From positions 1 through 64,000 of the forward strand of contig CAVIJD010000007.1 of NCBI GenBank assembly GCA_963643165.1: a DNA stretch of 64,000 nucleotides. The letters run 5' to 3'. Every line of letters begins with the position of its first letter. Position 1 is the stretch's first letter. Both the position numbers and the translations under genes were made by a program. The DNA comes from F23-D06 sp963643165 (lineage in GTDB: Bacteria; Bacteroidota; Bacteroidia; Bacteroidales; WCHB1-69). Shown one piece after another: positions 1 through 12,534 of the stretch. The notes below the pieces were generated by a model that ran no database searches, was not told the origin of the DNA, and was given only the letters and a program-made list of their open reading frames with translations.

Positions 1-1947
<1,947 letters not shown>

Positions 1948-2088
1948 GAATTTTTATACTCGTTTTTTCTCTTTTCTTTTACTTTCTCGCCGACCCCTCT
2001 GGCTTGCGCCTCCGAAGCCGGCCTCGATTGTTCAAGCTTAGTTCTTCCATTATGTCAAAGATCTGCTTTTCAGGAAACCTGAAAAAAG

Positions 2089-2161
2089 TGGAGAATTACG
2101 GATTCGAACCGAAGACCCCCTGCTTGCAAAGCAGGTGCTCTACCAGCTGAGCTAATTCCCC
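2089..2161 (-). tRNA. tRNA-Ala (TGC) in the rRNA spacer
   Basis: A cloverleaf of 73 nt folds on the minus strand with anticodon TGC in the loop TTTGCAA, between 16S and 23S, the usual place in Bacteroidota rRNA operons. CCA is not encoded. The T stem (TTCGG against CCGTA) has a T-T mismatch at the 50:64 position, and the acceptor has one G-T wobble. Confidence 0.96.
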
Positions 2162-2166
2162 GATTG

Positions 2167-2240
2167 TAGTCCCGGGCAGACTTGAACTGCCGACCCCTAC
2201 ATTATCAGTGTAGTGCTCTAACCAACTGAGCTACGCGACT
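2167..2240 (-). tRNA. tRNA-Ile (GAT) in the rRNA spacer
   Basis: A 74-nt cloverleaf on the minus strand has anticodon GAT in the loop CTGATAA. It lies 5 nt from tRNA-Ala, and both are processed from the rRNA precursor. The T stem (GGCAG/CTGCC) is perfect. The acceptor stem (AGTCGCG against CGGGACT) has a G-G opposition at 5:68. CCA is not encoded. Confidence 0.96.
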
Positions 2241-2331
2241 ATGCAATCATATATAGCATATATCTATATAAAGAATGATGTATAGCAAATACTCGCGGAA
2301 CGAGATTTTCGCTTGTCGATAAAGTCGCTCC

Positions 2332-3866
<1,535 letters not shown>

Positions 3867-4024
3867 ATTAATCTCTTTCTTTTTTTGTCTGTCCCGACTT
3901 TATCGCTTGCGAATCTCAAAAAAAATTTCCTTGAGTATTTGCTACATCTTTCCATTCTTTCAATGAACGTCGCCAACCTCTCTCCCCTCTGCGTTGCCGC
4001 TCTGTCCCTCTCGGTTAGCGGCTG

Positions 4025-4032
4025 CAAAAATA
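4025..4032 (-). promoter_or_regulatory. -7 promoter box of the rRNA operon
   Basis: TATTTTTG followed by C on the minus strand matches the Bacteroidota consensus TAnnTTTG. It sits about 160 nt upstream of the 16S 5' end. The -33 element is not clear. Inferred from motif and position only. Confidence 0.55.
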
Positions 4033-4289
4033 CAACTTTGGCAATTACCTCGGCTCGCTCTACCGCACTTTTTTTGCATTTTTTTCTCAACTCGCTGTCA
4101 ATCACTGAAATAAAATTTTCATACCCCACTTTTTTTACGAAATCTGACCCCCTCCGACCCCTTTCCCGCCCCAAAAACGCCCCTTCCGACCCCTCCTCGA
4201 CAACCCAATTTCGGAGCATTTCCAGAAATCTTGCAAAAAACGTGAAATCCCGTCCCCGAAAATCTGCCCCTCAAAAGGCGAAAAAATGG

Positions 4290-4297
4290 TACTTTTG
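4290..4297 (+). promoter_or_regulatory. -7 promoter box of the MATE gene
   Basis: TACTTTTG followed by C matches the Bacteroidota -7 box and lies 23 nt before the GTG start at 4321. This supports the start chosen, because a longer reading would begin upstream of transcription. Confidence 0.5.
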
Positions 4298-4320
4298 CCG
4301 CCCGAAAAAAAACAGAAAAA

Positions 4321-5682
4321 GTGGAAGAATTAGAAAGAACAAGAGAACTTGAAACCCAAAACGTCAGCAGCCTGTTGTGGAAATACGCGCTCCCGGCCGT
4401 CATCAGCCAGGTCATTGCATCTATATATAATATTGTAGATAGGATATTCATCGGGCATGGTGTCGGTGCACTCGCCATTGCCGGCCTGGCCATCACGATG
4501 CCCATCATGAACATCATCCATGCTTTCGGCTCCCTCATCGGGGTGGGCTCTTCCGCACGTATGTCTATTGTGTTGGGCAAAAAAGATGTAAACTGGGCCG
4601 AAAACATTCTCGGGAACAGTATGATTTTCACCATTCTGCTGGGTTGTATGTTTGTGACGTGCGGCTATCTCTTCATGGACGACATCCTGACCTGCTTCGG
4701 AGCCACCGCCGAAACCATCGCTTACGCCCGCGAATACATGCTGATTGTGCTGCCCGGCATGTTCTTCACAACCATGACCTTTAACCTTACGGGCTTGATT
4801 CGCGCGTCGGGCTACCCCACCAAGTCGATGTACATCATGATTATCGGGGCGGTCTTGAACATCGTACTCGACCCAATCTTCATCTTTGGCTTCCATTGGG
4901 GCATTGCCGGCGCAGCTTGGGCCACAACCATTTCCATGTTCTTCACGGCGGTGCTGTCGGTCTTGCATTTCGTCCGGCCCGCCTCGTTCATTCGCTTCAA
5001 GGCTCACGGCTGGAGACCGCGAGGCTACATCTTCAAGAACATCACGCTCATCGGCATGAGCCCGTTCCTGATGAACACCTGCGCCTCATTGGTGGTGGCA
5101 TTGCTCAACCGCCAACTGCTCCGCTATGGCGGCGACCTGGCCGTGGGCGCTTACGGCATCGTAAACACCTTTGGCAGTTTCTTGGTCATGTTCTTCATCG
5201 GCATCTGTCAAGGCATGCAGCCCATTGCCGGCTACAACTACGGCGCTGGTCACCCCGAACGTCTCAGGCGTGTGTTCACGCTGACCATGAAGGTGTGCAT
5301 TATCATCGGACTTGCCGGCAGCATCATCTCCTGCCTGTTCCCCGTCACGATGGTCAAGATTTTCACCACCGACGCCGAACTGCTCCGCATCGGCAGACCG
5401 GCCATGCGCTTCATGATGGTGATGTTTCCGCTGATTGCCTTCACCATCGTCAATTCCAACTTCTTCCAGTCGATTGACAAGCCCTGGATTGCCATCCTCA
5501 CCAGCCTCTCACGCCAACTGCTGTTCCTGTTGCCGTTAGTGTATGTGATACCGGTGCTTTTCACCAATGCCGGCAATGACGGGCTGACGGGCATCTGGTT
5601 CGCCTGCACCATCTCCGACGTGATGGGTGCCGTACTGGCCGCCGCGCTGCTCTACTCCCAACGTAAGATTTTAAGGAAATAA
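4321..5682 (+). CDS. MATE family multidrug/cation antiporter
   Basis: An inner-membrane exporter of 453 aa, the usual size for MATE proteins, which expel drugs or metabolites in exchange for Na+ or H+. The sequence shows about twelve hydrophobic segments in two homologous halves. The N-terminal pattern IYNIVDRIFIGHGVG is typical of the MepA/NorM-like branch, and GICQGMQPIAGYNYGAG in the second half matches the family signature. The start is GTG, 23 nt after a -7 box, giving a short charged N-terminus before the first membrane helix. The gene stands alone, divergent from the rRNA operon and followed by 260 nt without a gene. The substrate cannot be told from sequence. Confidence 0.93.
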   Translation: MEELERTRELETQNVSSLLWKYALPAVISQVIASIYNIVDRIFIGHGVGALAIAGLAITMPIMNIIHAFGSLIGVGSSARMSIVLGKKDVNWAENILGNSMIFTILLGCMFVTCGYLFMDDILTCFGATAETIAYAREYMLIVLPGMFFTTMTFNLTGLIRASGYPTKSMYIMIIGAVLNIVLDPIFIFGFHWGIAGAAWATTISMFFTAVLSVLHFVRPASFIRFKAHGWRPRGYIFKNITLIGMSPFLMNTCASLVVALLNRQLLRYGGDLAVGAYGIVNTFGSFLVMFFIGICQGMQPIAGYNYGAGHPERLRRVFTLTMKVCIIIGLAGSIISCLFPVTMVKIFTTDAELLRIGRPAMRFMMVMFPLIAFTIVNSNFFQSIDKPWIAILTSLSRQLLFLLPLVYVIPVLFTNAGNDGLTGIWFACTISDVMGAVLAAALLYSQRKILRK

Positions 5683-5845
5683 CGGAACAGCAAAAACGGA
5701 ATATAACCTTTCCCCCATTCCCGCACACAATCCTCGGGCTGACTTATGACCTATGATGGAAAATGTAACAACACGCGTAACGCATCTACATTCTAAATTC
5801 TAAACTCACTTCCGTACGACGGCCTCGTGTTTTAAACCGCACTTT

Positions 5846-5886
5846 ATTTCGCTACGAGATGCGGAAAAGACGTTTCGTAGCGGAAT
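5846..5886. other. Inverted repeat (hairpin) between MATE and ATPase genes
   Basis: ATTTCGCTACGA and TCGTAGCGGAAT form 12-bp arms with one G-T pair around a 17-nt loop. It is not followed by a clear T-run, so it is only a possible transcript end for the MATE gene or an mRNA structure. Confidence 0.35.
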
Positions 5887-5942
5887 AAGCATTGTTTTTA
5901 GGATAAAATTTGTACTTTTTCACGATTTAGAATTGCAGGCAG

Positions 5943-7383
5943 ATGTGTGAAATTATTGGCAGAAAAAAGGATATTGCTGAACTCAACCGCTATTACCATA
6001 GCGGAAGGGCTGAATTTGTAGCTGTATATGGTCGCCGACGTGTAGGTAAAACGTTCCTCATCGCTGAAGTTTTTCACGACAATATGGTTTTTCATCACAC
6101 GGGGCTGTCTCCATACGACAAACAACGCCGAATCACCCTGAAAGACCAACTGCGTAACTTCTATTTCTCGCTGCTCCGTCACGGAATGGAAAACATAGCC
6201 CAGCCCAACTCTTGGATGGAAGCGTTCTATATGCTTGAAAAACATTTGGAAACCTGCAACAATGGAGCCCGGCAAGTGGTTTTCATTGACGAGTTGCCCT
6301 GGATGGACACAGCACGTTCGGGATTCCTCACAGCATTGGAAGCCTTCTGGAACGGATTGGGCAACACGCAACACCAACTGCTCTTGATTGTTTGCGGATC
6401 GGCCACTTCATGGATGCTCGACAATCTCATCAACAACAAGGGCGGACTGTACGGCCGTCTTACCGGCGAAATCAAACTTTCGCCTTTTACGCTGAAAGAG
6501 TGTGAAGACTTCTACCGCAGCCACAACATCCAAATGTCGCACTACAACATCGCACAAACCTATATGATTATGGGCGGCGTGCCGTTTTATATGAATTTGT
6601 TCAATCCGTCATACAGTCTGGCCCAAAACGTTGACGCATTGTTTTTTGCACGAAATGCAAAATTGGAGGATGAACTTGAACGGCTCTTCCATTCCGTGTT
6701 TAACAATGCGGAAGATTGTATGAAGATTGTCAAATGTCTGGGGACCCGCCATGCCAGATTCACACGACAGGAACTTGCAGAAAAAACCGGACTGAACCCC
6801 AATGGCGACTTTACCAAAACGCTGAAAGCATTAACGGCCAGCAATTTCATCGCCAAATATGTTCCGTTTGGATTTTCGGGGCGTGAAGAACATTACAAGT
6901 TGGCAGATTCTTTTTGTTGGTTTTGGCTTCATTTCAAAGAGTCGAAACCAACCGTTGAGACGGACTACTGGCAAAAAACATCTCAAAGAAAGCGAAATTT
7001 CCGCATGGCGAGGCATTGCCTTTGAAGAATTATGCCTGCAACACATCTCCCAAATCAAACACGCACTCAACATCGGCGGCGTTTCTTCGCAAGAGTCTGC
7101 TTTAATTGTCAAAGGCAACGATGACATCGACGGCATGCAGATAGACTTGCTGATACAACGGGCCGACGACGTGGTGAACATCTGCGAGATGAAATTCTGC
7201 CAAGCCCCTTATTCTGTCACAAAACAGTATGCCAAGGTGTTGAGTTCCAGGCTGCAAACCATGCAACAGAAATATCCCCGTCTGACTTTCCACCTTACCT
7301 ATATCGGCAGTTCAGAACTCGTTCAGAACGAGTACGCTGATTTGTTCGTTTCGAGCGTCACGCTCGACGAAATGTTCGTTTGA
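5943..7383 (+). pseudogene. AAA ATPase with C-terminal nuclease-like domain (DUF234 type), frameshifted
   Basis: Two overlapping frames together make one protein of about 479 aa. The first frame (from 5943) carries the P-loop GRRRVGKT near residue 35 and a Walker B segment QVVFIDELPWMD, followed by a winged-helix region. The second frame (to 7383) carries the C-terminal domain with QIDLLI and CEMKF, the D and ExK residues of a PD-(D/E)XK-like fold. Continuity breaks at a run of six A (6973-6978): removing one A joins DYWQK to HLKESEISAWRG. Proteins of this type are common, poorly understood ATPases in Bacteroidota and archaea. The break may be a true mutation, or a sequencing or assembly error. 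No function is assigned beyond ATP binding and a likely nuclease fold. Confidence 0.85.
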
Positions 7384-7457
7384 GGGTGCCAATGACCTGA
7401 ACAGAGAACGAATGACAATACCTCTTTGACAAGCTTTTTAGGAATCCCCTTCTGTCC

Positions 7458-7500
7458 AAAAAAAGCCCGGGATGACACTATGGTCACTCCGGGCTTTTTA
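7458..7500. terminator. Bidirectional terminator between ATPase gene and gapA
   Basis: A stem built on AAAAGCCCGG and CCGGGCTTTT with A-run and T-run flanks. It is placed tail to tail between the plus-strand ATPase gene and the minus-strand gapA, so it can end both transcripts. Confidence 0.85.
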
Positions 7501-7518
7501 GAGTTTTGTAGTATCGGG

Positions 7519-8529
7519 TTATAACTTCACCGTCTTGTTCATGCTGCAAATCAGATCGACAACTTTGTTGGAATAGCCAATCTCATTGTCGTACCAAGAC
7601 ACCAGCTTCACGAAATGCTCGTTGAGCATAATGCCTGCAGAGGCATCGAAGATGGAAGTTCTCTTTTCGCCAAGGAAGTCGGAGGAGACAACAGCCTCTT
7701 CGGTGTAGCCGAGAATGCCCTTCAATTCATTTTCAGAAGCGCGCTTCACGGCAGCCTTGATTTCGTCGTATGTGGCAGCTTTGCGGATTTTGCAGGTAAG
7801 GTCCACAACAGAAACATCGACGGTAGGAACGCGGAACGACATGCCCGTGAGTTTGCCTTTCAGGTCAGGGATTACGCGTCCCACAGCCTTGGCAGCGCCC
7901 GTAGATGATGGGATGATGTTGCCCAGGATGGAACGGCCGCCGCGCCAGTCTTTCTTAGACGGGCCGTCAACGGTTTTCTGTGTAGCCGTAGCAGCGTGTA
8001 CCGTGGTCATAAGACCCTCTTCCAGACCGAAATTGTCGTTGATGACCTTTGCCAACGGAGCCAGACAGTTGGTAGTGCAAGAGGCGTTGGAAACAATCTG
8101 CTGACCGGCATATTCGTGGTTGTTGACACCCATCACGAACATCGGCGTGTCATCCTTTGACGGAGCGGACATCACAACTCTCTTGGCACCGGCTTTGAGG
8201 TGTGCGCTTGCCAATTCTGCCGTCAGGAAAAGTCCGGTAGATTCTACAACATAGTCAGCGCCGGCTTCGTCCCATTTCAGGTTAGCGGGGTCCTTCTCGG
8301 CCGTGATACGGATTTTGTTGCCATTGACAACTAACATGCCGTCAGACACCTCCACCGTTCCGTTGAACCTGCCGTGCGCCGTGTCATAACGCAGCATATA
8401 AGCCATATAGTCCACATCCAAAAGATCGTTGATGGCCACAACCTGAACGTCTTCCCTTTCGGTGGTTGCCCTGAAAACCAATCTTCCGATTCTTCCGAAA
8501 CCATTGATTCCGATTTTAATCTTTTCCAT
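7519..8529 (-). CDS. gapA: Glyceraldehyde-3-phosphate dehydrogenase, type I
   Basis: A cytosolic glycolytic enzyme that oxidises glyceraldehyde 3-phosphate to 1,3-bisphosphoglycerate with NAD+ and phosphate. The 336-aa length is standard. The NAD-binding motif INGFGRIGR is at residues 8-16, the catalytic Cys151 lies in SNASCTTNCLAP, and the assisting His178 in TTVHAATATQ. The start at 8529 puts the Rossmann motif at the usual distance from the N-terminus. The gene is monocistronic, with its own -7 box at 8583-8590, a leader of about 47 nt and a hairpin terminator. Confidence 0.98.
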   Translation of the reverse strand: MEKIKIGINGFGRIGRLVFRATTEREDVQVVAINDLLDVDYMAYMLRYDTAHGRFNGTVEVSDGMLVVNGNKIRITAEKDPANLKWDEAGADYVVESTGLFLTAELASAHLKAGAKRVVMSAPSKDDTPMFVMGVNNHEYAGQQIVSNASCTTNCLAPLAKVINDNFGLEEGLMTTVHAATATQKTVDGPSKKDWRGGRSILGNIIPSSTGAAKAVGRVIPDLKGKLTGMSFRVPTVDVSVVDLTCKIRKAATYDEIKAAVKRASENELKGILGYTEEAVVSSDFLGEKRTSIFDASAGIMLNEHFVKLVSWYDNEIGYSNKVVDLICSMNKTVKL

Positions 8530-8582
8530 AAGTTACAAATTTATAAGTTTTTACAATAATAGTTTTCTCTTTCAAAGGAGCG

Positions 8583-8590
8583 CAAAAATA
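8583..8590 (-). promoter_or_regulatory. -7 promoter box of gapA
   Basis: TATTTTTG followed by CG on the minus strand, 54 nt upstream of the gapA ATG, matches the Bacteroidota -7 consensus. Confidence 0.65.
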
Positions 8591-8726
8591 CAAAAATTAT
8601 CTATTGTTGTCCGTTTGTCTTTCTGAAAGTCACCAAACGCGGCCGTGCAACGGATGCCCACCCCGCCGAACAAGATGTTTTTACGCTTTCTCATTTTGGA
8701 CAATCATAGAGGTGCAGAATTTTATG

Positions 8727-8734
8727 TAAATTTG
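8727..8734 (+). promoter_or_regulatory. -7 promoter box of the S41 protease gene
   Basis: TAAATTTG followed by C fits TAnnTTTG. It lies 27 nt before the ATG at 8762, so the longer reading from 8645 would start upstream of the transcript. Confidence 0.6.
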
Positions 8735-8761
8735 CCGCCCTTAAAGAAAACGTGTTCCATT

Positions 8762-10546
8762 ATGAAGAAAATCGTCTTTATTTTGTTTAGTATGTGTGTG
8801 TTATGCACCGTTTCATACGCTCAGAACCCTAACAGGAACTATCAGCCCGACCGGACTAAAATGGACCAGTTGTTCAGCGCCATAAACCAGATGTATGTCG
8901 ATACGGTTGACTTTGACCCGCTCACAGACAAGGCCATCAATGCGATGCTGAAAGAATTGGACCCGCACACGGCCTACATTCCAAAGAAAGACGTTCAAGC
9001 CATGAACGAACCGTTGCACGGCTCCTTCGACGGCATTGGCGTTACCTTTCAGATCATCCGTGACACGATAAACGTGATGGAAGTCATCATCGACGGACCG
9101 TCGGAAAAGGTGGGGCTTCTGGCAGGCGACAAAATTGTGAAAGTGGACGACACCCTGGCCTGCGGAGACAAGATTACCAACGACTGGGTACGCAAGCATC
9201 TGCGCGGCAAGAAAGGTTCTAAGGTTAAAGTGTCTGTCAAGAGAGGCAAAAGTGCAGAACTGCTCGACTTTGTCATCACCCGCGGTGCCATTCCGATGCA
9301 CAGCATCAATGTTTTCTTTATGGCCGACGAGACAACAGGCTACATCAAACTCGAACGCTTTGCCGCCACCTCCGTGAAAGAACTTACCGACGCACTCTCT
9401 CAACTGAAGAAAGAGGGCATGCAAGACTTGATTCTCGACCTTCGCGGCAACGGCGGCGGCTACTTGAACGTGGCTTTTGAGGTGTGCGACCAGTTCATCT
9501 CCGGCAAACGCATGATTGTCTATACCGACAATTTCAGGAAAACCGGCGAAAAATTCTACTCCGAACGGGATGGACTCTTTGAAGACGGCAAACTCATCGT
9601 GCTTGTAGATGAGAACTCCGCCTCAGCCTCCGAGATTACCGCCGGCTGTATCCAAGACTGGGACAGAGGGCTGGTCATCGGACGCAGAACCTTCGGCAAA
9701 GGATTGGTTCAGAAACCTTTGACATTCATCGACCAGTCGCAAGTGCGCCTTACCATCTCACATTACTACACCCCTACCGGACGCTGCATCCAGAAACCCT
9801 ACAATGACGGTCTTGATGACTATTACAAAGACATCCAAAAGCGGGCAAGCCACGGCGAGTTCTACACCGCCGACAGCATCCGCTTCCCCGATTCCCTGAA
9901 ATACAAAACGCCACACGGACGTACTGTGTATGGCGGCGGTGGCATTATGCCCGACATCTTCGTTCCGCTCGACACAACCAGATACTCAACACTTTATAAC
10001 GAAATTGTCAGAAAGGGAATCTTCGGCAGTTATGTGTCCGGCTATCTCGAAGACAACCGCGAAACATTGAAAAAACAATACCCCGAATACAAGGATTTTG
10101 AAAGCCGTTACAACATCTCAGAGGCTCAGTACCAAGAGTTTATGCAGTTTGCAAAAAAGGAAGGCGTGAGCGAGAAAGCTCCGTTCCGCTTCTCCGACTA
10201 TGCAGAGTCATTCTTGAAAGAGAACAAAACACGCCTCGACTCGCTGTTCACCTCGGCACAAGACCTCGACAAGCATACGCTCGACACGATGTTTACAGGC
10301 TATGTGAACCGCACCTACAATGAGGTCAGCAGGCTGCGCAACGAGGACCATGTCGGCGAGTATGTGAAACAATACCTCAAATACGAAATCGCCCGCGGAC
10401 TGTACGGCTTCGGCAACGCGTACCGCATTTTCCTCCAAACGGACGACACTTACCAAAGAGCATTGGAGGTGATGCACAACAAGAAGATTTTCAAAAAATT
10501 CAAGGTCTATTCCGGGAAAAGTGGCATCGACAAGTCTGAACATTGA
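8762..10546 (+). CDS. S41 family C-terminal processing peptidase with PDZ domain
   Basis: A 594-aa exported serine protease of the CtpA/Prc family, which cleaves periplasmic proteins near their C-termini. Residues 1-20 form a signal peptide ending in SYAQ. A PDZ domain spans about 85-170. The catalytic core has LDLRGNGGG (226-234), the nucleophile in DENSASASEI (283-292) and the general-base Lys in TFGKGLVQ (near 313). About 250 residues follow the core, a long tail seen in Bacteroidota members. The start was moved to 8762 because it gives a proper signal peptide and follows the -7 box. The stop overlaps the dnaG start by one base (TGATG), so the two are probably cotranscribed. Confidence 0.93.
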   Translation: MKKIVFILFSMCVLCTVSYAQNPNRNYQPDRTKMDQLFSAINQMYVDTVDFDPLTDKAINAMLKELDPHTAYIPKKDVQAMNEPLHGSFDGIGVTFQIIRDTINVMEVIIDGPSEKVGLLAGDKIVKVDDTLACGDKITNDWVRKHLRGKKGSKVKVSVKRGKSAELLDFVITRGAIPMHSINVFFMADETTGYIKLERFAATSVKELTDALSQLKKEGMQDLILDLRGNGGGYLNVAFEVCDQFISGKRMIVYTDNFRKTGEKFYSERDGLFEDGKLIVLVDENSASASEITAGCIQDWDRGLVIGRRTFGKGLVQKPLTFIDQSQVRLTISHYYTPTGRCIQKPYNDGLDDYYKDIQKRASHGEFYTADSIRFPDSLKYKTPHGRTVYGGGGIMPDIFVPLDTTRYSTLYNEIVRKGIFGSYVSGYLEDNRETLKKQYPEYKDFESRYNISEAQYQEFMQFAKKEGVSEKAPFRFSDYAESFLKENKTRLDSLFTSAQDLDKHTLDTMFTGYVNRTYNEVSRLRNEDHVGEYVKQYLKYEIARGLYGFGNAYRIFLQTDDTYQRALEVMHNKKIFKKFKVYSGKSGIDKSEH

Positions 10547-12525
10547 TGATTTCACGGAAAACCATAGAGGAGATAAACTTCGCGACTAAAATTGAGGAAG
10601 TAGTCGGCGACTTTGTCCCGCTCAAGCGGAAAGGGCAGAGTTATGTGGGTGTGTGCCCTTTCCATGACGACCGCAACCCATCGATGCACGTCACGCCGCG
10701 TCTGGGCATCTACAAATGTTTCGTGTGCGACGCCGAAGGCAACGCCATCACTTTTTTGATGGAACACGGGCGTATGACCTACCCCGAGGCACTTGAATAC
10801 CTGGCCCGCAAATACAGCATTCCCATCGAGTACGACCGTGCCGAGACACCCGAAGAGAAAGAGGTGCGTACCGAAAAGGAGAGCCTCTACCTCGTCAACG
10901 AGTTTGCCGAAAAGTACTTTGCCGACCAGCTCCTGAACAGCGAAAAGGGCCGGATGTTGGGACTCGCCTACCTGAAAGAACGCGGTTTCAAGGACTCCAC
11001 CATCGAAAAGTTCCACCTCGGATATTGTCCGGACGGCTGGGACTCTTTCACCCAAGAAGCCCTCAAAAAAGGCTACCGCGAGGAGTTTCTGATCAAATTA
11101 GGACTGACAAAAAAGAGCGAAAGCGGCCGTCTGTACGACTTCTACCGGGGGCGGGTGATATTTCCGATCCACAACACAACCGGCAAAGTAATCGGCTTCG
11201 GCGGGCGGGTGTTGGTAAAAGATGAGAAAACCGCCAAATACTTCAACTCTCCCGAGAACGAGATCTACCACAAAAGCGAAACCTTATACGATATCTATTT
11301 GGCCAAGAAAGCAATACGGCAGAAAGACAACGTATATCTTGTAGAGGGTTATACCGACGTGATTTCGCTTTTCGAGTCGGGCGTGGAGAATGTAGTGGCC
11401 TCATCGGGCACCTCGCTGACAAATGAACAGGTGCGCATTTTAGGCACGCAGACCCGCAACATCACCGTGTTGTACGACGGCGACCGCGCCGGCATCAAAG
11501 CCTCCTTGCGCGGCATCGACATGCTCCTCGAGAAAAACCTGAACATCAGAGTGTGTCTGCTGCCTGACGGCGAAGACCCCGACTCTTTTGCAAAGAAACA
11601 TCGCGACAGCGAGCTTATCGATTATCTGGACAACAACACCACCGATTTTCTGCTGTTCAAGACCCGCATTCTCAGCGAAGAGGCCGGCGACGACCCGCTG
11701 AAACGAGCTGCGATGGTCAAAGAAATCGTCGGCAGCATCGCCAAGATGCAAGACCAGATCGCCCAGTCGTTTTACATTCAAAAATGTTCCGCCATGTTCG
11801 GCCTGTCCGAAGATGTCTTGAACAGAGAACTGCGCGGTCGCATCTGGAAAAGCAAGAGCAAAGGCAATGACAGAAGCCCCGACTATCCAGGGACTTCCGT
11901 AACACTCGACATGTCGCAAGAGAAAAAAAGCGTTGACAGGGCGACCTTTCCGGAGGACCTCCTCAGCGAGGCAGAGAAGAATATGCTGCTTTTGCTGATC
12001 AAACATGGGCTTTACGAAATAAATGTCAAAGATGGCGAAACCGGTGAGAGCCGCCCAATGCGCATCGACCAATATGTGTTTGACGAGCTTTATGCCGACG
12101 GCATTGTCTTGCGGCACCCCCTTTACCGCAAAATGTACGAGCATTATGCCGAAATTGTCCAGATTTTGCGCGATCAGGACGACGTCATGCGCTCATTTCT
12201 GTACAGCCAAGACGAAGAGGAGCGCTCTTTCGCCATCGAGAACCTCACCAAAGAATCCCCGGAATACAGTCCGCATTGGGAAAGCCGTTACGACATATAC
12301 ACCCATTCGGTGCAAAACAACGCCGCCTCATTGCAGGACGCGACAGAAACGGCACTGCTACTGCTTAAAATGCGCTTGCTGGAATGGAGAAAGATGACGC
12401 TCGAAAAGGAACTCGGCAGCATCGAGAGCGAAGAAGAAAGCAACGAAATGCTCCGCAAGATCGTTGAGTTAGACAGAGTAAGAAAAGAGTTCGCCCTCCG
12501 TTTGGGCATGAATGTTAGCAGATAA
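10546..12525 (+). CDS. dnaG: DNA primase
   Basis: Makes the RNA primers for chromosome replication at the fork, with DnaB helicase. The protein is 659 aa. The N-terminal CHC2 zinc finger has Cys37, His40, Cys58 and Cys61 (CPFH and CFVC). The Toprim catalytic core shows VEGYTDV and VLYDGDRAG, the acidic metal ligands. The C-terminal third is a helical, DnaB-binding-like region. The ATG at 10546 overlaps the stop of the S41 gene by one base; a TTG one codon earlier is less likely. It heads toward yitT with a 9-nt gap, in an operon of protease, primase, YitT and DUF59 protein rather than the rpsU-dnaG-rpoD order of other phyla. Confidence 0.97.
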   Translation: MISRKTIEEINFATKIEEVVGDFVPLKRKGQSYVGVCPFHDDRNPSMHVTPRLGIYKCFVCDAEGNAITFLMEHGRMTYPEALEYLARKYSIPIEYDRAETPEEKEVRTEKESLYLVNEFAEKYFADQLLNSEKGRMLGLAYLKERGFKDSTIEKFHLGYCPDGWDSFTQEALKKGYREEFLIKLGLTKKSESGRLYDFYRGRVIFPIHNTTGKVIGFGGRVLVKDEKTAKYFNSPENEIYHKSETLYDIYLAKKAIRQKDNVYLVEGYTDVISLFESGVENVVASSGTSLTNEQVRILGTQTRNITVLYDGDRAGIKASLRGIDMLLEKNLNIRVCLLPDGEDPDSFAKKHRDSELIDYLDNNTTDFLLFKTRILSEEAGDDPLKRAAMVKEIVGSIAKMQDQIAQSFYIQKCSAMFGLSEDVLNRELRGRIWKSKSKGNDRSPDYPGTSVTLDMSQEKKSVDRATFPEDLLSEAEKNMLLLLIKHGLYEINVKDGETGESRPMRIDQYVFDELYADGIVLRHPLYRKMYEHYAEIVQILRDQDDVMRSFLYSQDEEERSFAIENLTKESPEYSPHWESRYDIYTHSVQNNAASLQDATETALLLLKMRLLEWRKMTLEKELGSIESEEESNEMLRKIVELDRVRKEFALRLGMNVSR

Positions 12526-12534
12526 AGGAGTTTT

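Larger units (their letters stand above)
3867..4320. other. rRNA leader and divergent upstream region, no gene
   Basis: This 454-nt stretch holds no credible protein gene. The open frames here are pyrimidine-rich low-complexity translations with no recognisable domain. It contains the presumed leader of the rRNA transcript (about 150 nt between the promoter box at 4025-4032 and the 16S start) and, at its right end, the promoter box of the MATE gene on the other strand. Confidence 0.7.

Noticed and set aside
8645..8761. Upstream extension of the S41 protease
   Set aside because: It would start before the -7 box and would hide the signal peptide that begins at 8762.
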